Shown here: positions 1-5,216 of the stretch, in pieces | How positions within the stretch are numbered: the first letter of the stretch is position 1 | Layout: each line of letters opens with the position of its first letter | DNA from: an uncultured Clostridia bacterium | GTDB lineage: Bacteria; Bacillota; Clostridia; Christensenellales; Borkfalkiaceae | Reading direction: 5' to 3' | DNA length: 5,216 nucleotides | Assembly (NCBI GenBank): GCA_934230055.1 | Contig: CAKQEE010000096.1 | Span: forward strand, 1 to 5,216 | Made by a program: the position numbers and the translations under genes | Notes under the pieces: model-generated | What the model was told of the DNA's origin: nothing | Database searches by the model: none | What the model saw: the letters and a program-made list of their open reading frames with translations, nothing else

Positions 1-577
1 ATCCAAAGCGGTGGCTTCCCTTTACGCGCTCGGTTATACGCCCGGTGAAAAGGCGAAAGAGATCCTTACGGGCGGCGGCGCGGAAGGTTTTTCCACTTTT
101 ATAAGTTCGTATATACTAAACGCTCTTGCGGATATGGGAAAGGGTGAAGAAGCGCTTTTTGCAATGAAAGAATTCTACGGCGGAATGTTGGATCGCGGTG
201 CGACTACCTTTTGGGAGAGCTACGAACCCGAGTGGCTTATCGGCAGCGGCAGAATAGACGAACTTACGCCCGAGGGGCTTAAAGATATACATAGCGCTTT
301 CGGCAAGTATTGCTACGGCGGGTATAGATTAAGTCTTTGCCACGGCTGGGCGTGCGGTCCCGTTCCGTTCCTTATGGAAAGAGTGCTGGGCGTTAAATTC
401 ACTTCCGTCGGCGGAAAAACCATAAAAATCGAACCCGACCTTATGGGGCTAAAAAAAGCGAAAGGAAAAATACCCACGCCTTACGGAATAATAGAGATTT
501 CTCACGAGGTAACGGGCGGCAAAATTCATACGGAATATACTCTTCCCGAAGGAATTACGCTCGAAAAACAGGCTTAA
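1..577 (+). CDS. Alpha-L-rhamnosidase-type glycoside hydrolase (GH78), C-terminal fragment
   Basis: This is the 3' end of a gene whose start lies before the window; the frame is open from base 2 and gives 191 residues. Seen directly: a GATTFWE motif at bases 197-217, an SLCHGW motif at 332-349, then a region with VLGVKF and IEPDL, and a short beta-rich tail ending in tandem stops TAA TAA (575-580). This order matches the end of the (alpha/alpha)6 barrel and the C-terminal beta-sandwich of GH78 enzymes, which remove terminal L-rhamnose from plant glycosides or polysaccharides. In the family, the glutamate of the GATT-x-WE motif is, as I recall, the proposed general base, and it is present here. 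The general acid region lies outside the window, so activity and exact substrate cannot be judged. The GTG at base 11 is an internal valine codon, not a start. It is separated from asnS by a terminator and is probably functionally unrelated to the genes downstream. Confidence 0.83.
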   Translation, partial: SKAVASLYALGYTPGEKAKEILTGGGAEGFSTFISSYILNALADMGKGEEALFAMKEFYGGMLDRGATTFWESYEPEWLIGSGRIDELTPEGLKDIHSAFGKYCYGGYRLSLCHGWACGPVPFLMERVLGVKFTSVGGKTIKIEPDLMGLKKAKGKIPTPYGIIEISHEVTGGKIHTEYTLPEGITLEKQA

Positions 578-592
578 TAAAGATAATTACGG

Positions 593-619
593 AAAAAACC
601 GCCCACACGGCGGTTTTTT
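593..619 (+). terminator. Rho-independent terminator after the GH78 gene
   Basis: A perfect 11-bp inverted repeat (AAAAAACCGCC at 593-603, GGCGGTTTTTT at 609-619) encloses the 5-base loop CACAC. The GC core is five base pairs and is followed by six T residues. It starts 15 bases after the first stop codon of the glycoside hydrolase gene. The A-tract on the left arm makes it able to act in both directions, though no gene on the - strand is seen here. It separates the glycoside hydrolase transcript from the asnS unit. Confidence 0.93.
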
Positions 620-631
620 AGTTTTAAACGA

Positions 632-660
632 TTGAAAAACGAGTAAAAATGTGGTACAAT
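632..660 (+). promoter_or_regulatory. Sigma-A type promoter for asnS and downstream genes
   Basis: The -35 box is TTGAAA (632-637) and the -10 box is TACAAT (655-660), separated by exactly 17 bases. A TG dinucleotide at 652-653, one base before the -10 box, makes an extended -10 element. Each hexamer differs from consensus at one position. Transcription would begin near base 667, leaving a leader of about 30 bases before the asnS start. That is too short for a T-box or other riboswitch. The TATAAT at 674-679 has no usable -35 box at the right distance and is a weaker candidate. Confidence 0.85.
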
Positions 661-684
661 ATAACGGTATAATTATAATTATGC

Positions 685-688
685 GGAG
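685..688 (+). promoter_or_regulatory. Ribosome binding site deciding the asnS start
   Basis: GGAG lies eight bases before the ATG at 697. An in-frame GTG at 688-690 overlaps this site itself and therefore cannot be served by it, so ATG 697 is the better start. The protein then begins MKRTELKEIF. Confidence 0.8.
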
Positions 689-696
689 TGACAGAT

Positions 697-2091
697 ATGA
701 AAAGAACGGAGTTAAAAGAAATATTCAAAAACGCCGCGGAGTATTCCGATAAAAAGGTTACCGTTTGCGGTTGGGCAAGAACGATAAGAGACAGCAAATC
801 GTTCGGATTTATAGAGCTGAACGACGGTTCTTATTTTAAGAATTGCCAGATAGTTTTCGCAAGAGAAAAGATCGCTAATTACGAAGAGGTTGCAAAACAA
901 AACGTCGGCGCGTGCCTTAAGGTTACGGGAAAGCTCGTTCTTACGCCCGAAAACAAACAGCCTTTCGAGATAAGTGCGGAAGAGGTGGAAGTTCTCGGTA
1001 CATCTACGCCCGACTATCCTCTTCAAAAGAAACGCCATTCCATGGAGTTTTTAAGAAGTATTCCGCATCTTCGCCCCAGAACGAACACCTTTAACGCCGT
1101 GTTCAAAATAAGGAGCGAAGCGGCTTTTGCAATTCACAAATTCTTTAACGACCGCGGCTTCGTATACGTGCATACGCCCATCATCACGGGTAGCGACTGC
1201 GAGGGGGCGGGCGCAATGTTTCAGGTGACTACCTTAGATCTCGATAACGTTCCCAAAACGGAAGAGGGTACGGCGGATTATAAAGAAGATTTCTTCGGTA
1301 AAAAAGCGAGTCTTACCGTTTCCGGTCAGCTCGACGTAGAAAATTTTGCTATGGCTTATTCAAACGTGTATACGTTCGGACCGACATTCCGTGCGGAACA
1401 CTCGAACACCGTTCGTCACGCCGCGGAATTCTGGATGATAGAGCCGGAGCTTGCCTTTGCGGACCTTGCGGACGATATGGACTGTGCGGAGGCCATGGTA
1501 AAATTCGTTATTTCGAGAGTTATGGAAACTTGTTCGGAAGAGATTGAATTTCTTAACAAATTCGTTGATAGCGGGCTTATAGAAAGACTTAAACACGTTG
1601 CGGACAGCGACTTCGTAAGGCTTTCTTATACGGAAGCGATTTCCATTCTCGAAAAGGTGAAGGACAGATTCGACGCGCCCGTGTACTGGGGCGTCGACCT
1701 TCAAAGCGAACACGAAAGATATATCACGGAAGAAGTTTTCAAAAAACCCGTATTCTTAACAGATTACCCGAAGGAAATAAAAGCCTTTTATATGCGTCTT
1801 AACGACGACGGGAAAACGGTTGCCGCCGCGGACTTGCTCGTTCCCGGTATCGGAGAGCTTGTAGGAGGCTCTCAAAGAGAAGAGCGTACGGAAATTCTGG
1901 AAAAGCGTATGGCGGAATGCGGACTTAAAGCGGAAGATTACAAAGCTTACCTCGACCTTCGCAAATACGGCGGAGTGGTACATTCCGGTTTCGGCTTGGG
2001 ATTTGAAAGAATGGTTATGTACTTAACGGGAATAGGCAATATAAGAGACGTTTTGCCCTTCCCGAGAACGGTAGGCACCTTAGAAGGCTAA
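697..2091 (+). CDS. asnS: Asparagine--tRNA ligase (AsnRS)
   Basis: This cytoplasmic class IIb synthetase charges tRNA-Asn with asparagine using ATP. The 464-residue protein has an N-terminal OB-fold anticodon-binding domain (about residues 20-105, with VTVCGWARTIRDS and the GFIELNDGS strand) and then the catalytic core. Motif 1 is at about 139-162 with its invariant proline P161. Motif 2 contains FRAE at 231-234 followed by HSNTVRHAAEFWMIEPE, and motif 3 is GFGLGFER at 431-438 followed by a conserved DVLPFPRT end. The segment between motifs 1 and 2 (DCEGAGAMF through SGQLDVENF) has the extended form of the E. coli-type enzyme (about 466 residues) rather than the shorter Bacillus subtilis type (about 430). 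AspRS is unlikely because the protein lacks the large GAD insertion and has AsnRS-type motif 2. It is the first gene after a strong promoter, and no terminator separates it from plsX. Confidence 0.97.
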   Translation: MKRTELKEIFKNAAEYSDKKVTVCGWARTIRDSKSFGFIELNDGSYFKNCQIVFAREKIANYEEVAKQNVGACLKVTGKLVLTPENKQPFEISAEEVEVLGTSTPDYPLQKKRHSMEFLRSIPHLRPRTNTFNAVFKIRSEAAFAIHKFFNDRGFVYVHTPIITGSDCEGAGAMFQVTTLDLDNVPKTEEGTADYKEDFFGKKASLTVSGQLDVENFAMAYSNVYTFGPTFRAEHSNTVRHAAEFWMIEPELAFADLADDMDCAEAMVKFVISRVMETCSEEIEFLNKFVDSGLIERLKHVADSDFVRLSYTEAISILEKVKDRFDAPVYWGVDLQSEHERYITEEVFKKPVFLTDYPKEIKAFYMRLNDDGKTVAAADLLVPGIGELVGGSQREERTEILEKRMAECGLKAEDYKAYLDLRKYGGVVHSGFGLGFERMVMYLTGIGNIRDVLPFPRTVGTLEG

Positions 2092-2116
2092 AAAGGCAAT
2101 TTCTCAAAAGAAATCG

Positions 2117-2122
2117 AAGGAG
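2117..2122 (+). promoter_or_regulatory. Ribosome binding site for the TTG start of plsX
   Basis: AAGGAG lies ten bases before the TTG at 2133. It is a strong Shine-Dalgarno match, and this supports TTG as the start, since no ATG lies near the conserved N-terminus. The GTG at 2122-2124 is in another frame and meets a stop after four codons. A weak 6-bp hairpin (ATTTCT/AGAAAT, 2099-2114) lies just upstream, without a T-tract, so it is not a terminator. Confidence 0.8.
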
Positions 2123-2132
2123 TGTTCGAGAG

Positions 2133-3212
2133 TTGAACAAAATTTTAGTAGACGCTTTCGGCGGAGACAATTCCCCCGAAGAGGTAGTTGCGGGGGCATT
2201 AGCCGCGCTTACGGAAAAAGAGGGTTTTAAGCTCGTTTTAATAGGCGACGAAGGGAAGATAAAAGCCCTTTTATCAGATGAAAATATTATAGAAAAAACC
2301 GCCTGCGAAAATATTAAGGATCGCGTAGAAATTCTGCACGCGGAAGAGGTTATCGCCTGCGAAGAGGAACCCACCGTCGCCGTAAGAAGAAAACCGAACA
2401 GCAGTATATGCATCGGATTCAAAACCCTTAAAGAGGACGAAGAGGCAAAAGCTTTCGTTTCGGCGGGTTCTACCGGCGCGGTACTCGTGGGGGCAACGCT
2501 TAAACTCGGCAGAATAAAAGGGGTTAATCGCCCCGCACTTTGCCCGATTTTGCCAACTATGAAAGAGGGCAAAAACGTTTTTTTATTGGATTCGGGCGCG
2601 AATGCGGACTGTAAAAGCATAAATCTTATTCAATTCGCCGTTATGGGAACGGCTTACGCGGAAGCTGTGGGAATTAAAAATCCCTCTTGCACGCTACTTT
2701 CAAACGGTACGGAAGACGAGAAGGGGAACGCGTTAAATCACGAAGTTTTCCCTCTTCTTAAAGAGGAAAAAGGAATAAACTTTAAGGGAAATACGGAAGC
2801 GAGGGAGGTTCTTTCCGGAGAATACGATATTATCGTGACGGACGGATTTTCCGGCAACGTGTGCCTTAAAAGCTTGGAGTGTGCCGTGAACGCGATTTTT
2901 TCTTCGTTGAAAGAGGGAATACATTCCTCGTTCCGCGGCAAAATAGGCGGAGCTTTGTTAAAGCCTACGTTTAAGGCTGTAAAAAAGAAGCTCGATTACA
3001 ACGAAAAAGGCGGCGCGCTGTTTCTCGGCGTGAACAAAATAGTTATAAAAGCGCACGGTTCTTCCAAAAGAAAAGCGATTAAAAACGCCGTTTTGCAAGC
3101 GGCGGAATATTCCGAGCTTAATATAATCGAAAGAATTAAAGAAAAACTTGCGTTAAGCGAGCAAAGCGGTGCGGAAAAAACCGAAGAGGCTTCCGCGGGA
3201 ACGGCTTTATGA
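2133..3212 (+). CDS. plsX: Phosphate acyltransferase PlsX
   Basis: PlsX moves the acyl chain from acyl-ACP to phosphate, giving acyl-phosphate for PlsY, the first step of phosphatidic acid synthesis in most Gram-positive bacteria. It is a soluble protein that associates peripherally with the membrane. The 359-residue product starts MNKILVDAFGGDNSPEEVV, the family's typical opening. It then shows SAGSTGA (110-116), the NRPALCPILPT and LLDSGANADCK segments, TDGFSGN (236-242) and HGSS (308-311), all hallmarks of PlsX. The TTG start gives the N-terminus at its usual position. The last 20 or so residues (rich in E, A, S and T) form a poorly conserved polar tail; total length is close to the E. coli protein and longer than the B. 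subtilis one. The stop TGA overlaps the rnc start as ATGA, with no acpP gene in between. Confidence 0.96.
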   Translation: MNKILVDAFGGDNSPEEVVAGALAALTEKEGFKLVLIGDEGKIKALLSDENIIEKTACENIKDRVEILHAEEVIACEEEPTVAVRRKPNSSICIGFKTLKEDEEAKAFVSAGSTGAVLVGATLKLGRIKGVNRPALCPILPTMKEGKNVFLLDSGANADCKSINLIQFAVMGTAYAEAVGIKNPSCTLLSNGTEDEKGNALNHEVFPLLKEEKGINFKGNTEAREVLSGEYDIIVTDGFSGNVCLKSLECAVNAIFSSLKEGIHSSFRGKIGGALLKPTFKAVKKKLDYNEKGGALFLGVNKIVIKAHGSSKRKAIKNAVLQAAEYSELNIIERIKEKLALSEQSGAEKTEEASAGTAL

Positions 3213-3919
3213 TTTTCGAAGCGGACAGGGCGGAAGAAAAGCTCGGCTACGTTTTTAAGGACAAAGGACTTTTGAAACTGTGTTTTACACATTCTTCCTA
3301 TGCAAACGACCACGGCGAAAATTCCAACGAGCGTCTTGAATTTTTGGGCGACGCCGTTCTGGAACTCGTAGTGACGGAGTATCTTTATCGCAGGTTTAAC
3401 GAAAGAGAAGGTAAACTTACCGATTTAAGAAGAGGTCTCGTTTCCAAAGAACCGCTACTTGCAATCGTAAAGAAAACAGGGCTTTGCGAGCTGACGCTTT
3501 TAGGTAACGGTCTTGTAAACAGAGCGAATACTGAAGAAAAGCTTTTTTCGAGTATATACGAATCCGTCGTCGGCGGGATTTATCTCGACGGAGGGATAGC
3601 CGCGGCGGAAAGCTTTATAAAAAGAACGCTTATTGCGGAGTATGAAAAGGCAGGCGGTTCGGTTGTTTCTACGCAAAAGGTTTGTTCGGACAGCAAAACC
3701 GCGCTTCAAGAATATGTTCAGAAAAAGCGTTTGGGACGGGTTGTTTACGAGCTGACCGAACAAACGGGTCCTGCGCACGCGCCTATGTTTAAGGTGACTG
3801 CAAAAGCGGGCGAAGCTTTTACGGCGGAAGGAACGGGAAAAAGCAAAAAAGCGGCGGAAAGCCGCGCGGCGGCGACTCTTTTAGAGACGTTAGAAAAAGA
3901 GGAAGGTAACGAAGATTGA
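3209..3919 (+). CDS. rnc: Ribonuclease III
   Basis: RNase III is a cytoplasmic, Mg-dependent, homodimeric endonuclease that cuts double-stranded RNA, including rRNA precursors. The 236-residue protein has the RNase III domain at about residues 5-150 with the signature ERLEFLGDAVLEL (41-53), in which E44 and D48 match E. coli E41 and D45. The second catalytic stretch is SSIYESVVGGIYLDGG, where E118 matches E. coli E117. However, S115 stands where E. coli has the metal-binding D114. A double-stranded-RNA-binding domain follows (about 162-231, from SKTALQEYVQ to the GKSKKAAESRAAATLL helix). The ATG overlaps the plsX stop by four bases. The nearest Shine-Dalgarno candidate is only a weak GGGA (3197-3200), so translation is probably coupled to plsX. 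Its stop overlaps the TTG of smc. Confidence 0.96.
   Translation: MIFEADRAEEKLGYVFKDKGLLKLCFTHSSYANDHGENSNERLEFLGDAVLELVVTEYLYRRFNEREGKLTDLRRGLVSKEPLLAIVKKTGLCELTLLGNGLVNRANTEEKLFSSIYESVVGGIYLDGGIAAAESFIKRTLIAEYEKAGGSVVSTQKVCSDSKTALQEYVQKKRLGRVVYELTEQTGPAHAPMFKVTAKAGEAFTAEGTGKSKKAAESRAAATLLETLEKEEGNED
3899..3906 (+). promoter_or_regulatory. Ribosome binding site for the TTG start of smc
   Basis: GAGGAAGG, inside the last codons of rnc, lies nine bases before the TTG at 3916. An in-frame TAA at 3907-3909 rules out any start further upstream, and the first ATG of the smc frame (residue 61) lies beyond the Walker A motif. TTG 3916 is thus the only start that gives a complete ATPase head. Confidence 0.85.
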
Positions 3920-5216
3920 ATTTTGAAAAGGTAGAAATATTCGGATTTAAATCTTTCGCGGATAAGGCGGAAATAAAATTCGGCGAGGGCATAACCGGAA
4001 TAGTAGGACCGAACGGTTGCGGAAAGAGTAATGTTGCCGATTCCATAAGATGGGTGCTTGGCGAGCAGTCTGCAAAAACGCTGCGCGGATCCAGTATGCA
4101 AGACGTTATTTTCGCGGGTACGCAAAACAGAAAATCGCTTTCTTATTGCGAAGTTTCTTTATACTTCGATAACTCCAACAAAATGTTTTCGCTCGATTAT
4201 AACGAAATCATTATAACGAGAAAGTTATACAGAAGCGGCGAGAGCGAGTATTTTATAAACAAGCAGCCCGCAAGGCTTAAAGATATAGTAGACCTTTTGC
4301 ACGAGTGCGGAATAGGTAAAGAAGGCTATACGATAATCGGACAGGGTAAGGTGGAAGAGATTATGTCCGCAAAGCCCGAGGACAGAAGGGCGATTTTCGA
4401 GGAAGCCACGGGCATTTCCAAATTTAAAGCGAGAAAGAACGAATCGGAAAGAAAGCTCGAACGCACTCACGAAAACCTCGTGAGATACGTAGACATTTTA
4501 ACGGAAATAGAAAACCAGCTTGCGCCGCTTGAAAGGCAGGCGGAAAAAGCGAGAGAGTTTAACGAGCTTTCGGAAAGTCTTAAACGCCACGAGCTTAATA
4601 CCTATATTTGTAAGGTAGACGGCGTTGCGACGGCAAAGGGCAAAATCAACATACGAATAGAGGGCATTTTGCAGGAAACCGCGCTTCGCGGACAGGAAAC
4701 GGAAGAAGCTCAAAAAGAGTACGACAAGATTTTTTCCGATATAGAAGAAGCGGATGAAAAACTGAAGAATTATAACGAAGAGCTTTTGGAAAAACGCGTC
4801 GGAATGGAAAAATCGACGGGTGCGAAACAGCTTTTCGATCAAAAGATTTCTTATCTGTTAAGTCAGATAGAACGCGCGGAAAAGGAGATTTCGGAGGATA
4901 AAAAGCTTCTCGAAGATTGCGCCGATTCCGTTTCCGCGAACGAAGAAGAAAAAGCGCGCGCGGAAAAAGAACTTAAAGAGCTTTCCGCAAAATCGGAAGA
5001 GCTTTATAAAAGGCTTTTAACCCTCAACGAAAAAATAACCGTCGGCGAAGAGCTTGCTGTAAGCAGCAGAAAGAAAATTATAGAATCTTTGGAATCGCTT
5101 TCAGACCTTAAAATGAACAAGGGCGCGGTTTCGATAGAAAAAGAGAACCTTCTTGCCAAATTCGAGGAGCTTAAAGCAAGAGAAAAAAGCCTTAACGAAA
5201 AGCGCGAAGAGCAGTT
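3916..5216 (+). CDS. smc: Chromosome partition protein SMC, N-terminal part
   Basis: SMC is the ATPase core of the SMC-ScpAB condensin that compacts and separates the chromosome. The first 433 codons are present, of roughly 1,190 in the family; the gene runs off the window with no in-frame stop. The protein starts MNFEKVEIFGFKSFADKAEI, as typical SMCs do. Walker A is GPNGCGKSN (31-39). The R-loop arginine is R57 in LRGSSMQDVIFAGT, at the same number as in B. subtilis. The Q-loop region is GQGKVEEIMSAKPEDRR with Q143, followed by IFEEATGISKFKARK. From about residue 165 to the end the sequence is a charged coiled coil rich in E, K, L and A. The hinge, second coiled coil, signature motif and Walker B lie beyond the window. 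The TTG start overlaps the rnc stop as TTGA, so translation is probably coupled to rnc. An SbcC or RecN identity is excluded by the head sequence and the rnc neighbour. Confidence 0.97.
   Translation, partial: MNFEKVEIFGFKSFADKAEIKFGEGITGIVGPNGCGKSNVADSIRWVLGEQSAKTLRGSSMQDVIFAGTQNRKSLSYCEVSLYFDNSNKMFSLDYNEIIITRKLYRSGESEYFINKQPARLKDIVDLLHECGIGKEGYTIIGQGKVEEIMSAKPEDRRAIFEEATGISKFKARKNESERKLERTHENLVRYVDILTEIENQLAPLERQAEKAREFNELSESLKRHELNTYICKVDGVATAKGKINIRIEGILQETALRGQETEEAQKEYDKIFSDIEEADEKLKNYNEELLEKRVGMEKSTGAKQLFDQKISYLLSQIERAEKEISEDKKLLEDCADSVSANEEEKARAEKELKELSAKSEELYKRLLTLNEKITVGEELAVSSRKKIIESLESLSDLKMNKGAVSIEKENLLAKFEELKAREKSLNEKREEQ

Noticed and set aside
674..679. Perfect TATAAT as the -10 box of a second asnS promoter.
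   Set aside because: The bases 17 upstream (GTGGTA region) do not resemble a -35 box, whereas the promoter at 632-660 has both boxes and ideal spacing.
712..1038. A 108-residue - strand open frame inside asnS.
   Set aside because: It lies wholly inside the conserved OB-fold coding region and its translation has no recognisable motif.
2099..2114. Hairpin ATTTCT/AGAAAT between asnS and plsX as a possible terminator.
   Set aside because: The stem is six base pairs and AT-rich, and no T-tract follows, so it would not stop transcription.
2015..2620. A 201-residue open frame on the - strand across the asnS end and plsX start.
   Set aside because: It is antisense to two clearly conserved genes, has a low-complexity serine- and leucine-rich translation, no ribosome binding site that I could see, and no recognisable domain. 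It is a codon-bias shadow.
3171..3196. Inverted repeat GCGGAA/TTCCGC around the end of plsX, with GAAGAGG in the loop, as a possible control element for rnc.
   Set aside because: GCGGAA is a very common word in this DNA (Ala-Glu codons), the stem is only six base pairs with a 14-base loop, and it lies within coding sequence. Chance is the simpler explanation.
3745..4125. A - strand open frame of 126 residues across the rnc-smc junction.
   Set aside because: It is opposite the dsRBD and the Walker A region, both strongly conserved on the + strand; no family features are seen.
1..5216. CRISPR arrays, insertion sequences, tRNA or rRNA genes, and phage or defence systems.
   Set aside because: No repeated spacer pattern, transposase motif, terminal inverted repeats, tRNA-like cloverleaf or defence-related coding region was seen; almost the whole window is accounted for by five housekeeping or metabolic genes.

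Overview
The window reads as chromosomal DNA of a Firmicutes bacterium, most likely an uncultured member of the class Clostridia. The evidence is the gene order plsX-rnc-smc, which is typical of Gram-positive genomes, together with strong AGGAG-type ribosome binding sites, TTG start codons, and a sigma-A type promoter. Base composition looks moderate (by eye, not counted), with many GCG, AGA and ATA codons used evenly through all five genes. Nothing suggests that any segment was recently acquired. The lineage is an inference from content, not from a search.

Layout, all on the + strand: (1) positions 1-577 hold the C-terminal end of a family 78 glycoside hydrolase (alpha-L-rhamnosidase type), closed by tandem stop codons and a strong hairpin terminator at 593-619. 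(2) A compact intergenic region carries a near-consensus promoter (632-660) and a leader of about 30 bases. (3) asnS (697-2091) encodes asparaginyl-tRNA synthetase of the long, E. coli-like form. (4) After 41 bases without a terminator comes plsX (2133-3212), phosphate acyltransferase, starting at TTG. (5) rnc (3209-3919), ribonuclease III, overlaps plsX by four bases. (6) smc (from 3916, running off the window), the chromosome condensation ATPase, starts at TTG and overlaps rnc by four bases.

The last four genes look like one transcription unit driven from the promoter before asnS. They join translation (AsnRS), phospholipid synthesis (PlsX), RNA processing (RNase III) and chromosome organisation (SMC). 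This is a housekeeping growth operon rather than a dedicated pathway. The two four-base overlaps suggest translational coupling from plsX through rnc to smc.

I did not find a novel biological system here. The points most worth a second look are the absence of acpP between plsX and rnc, a serine where RNase III normally has a metal-binding aspartate, and asnS placed at the head of this unit without a T-box leader.
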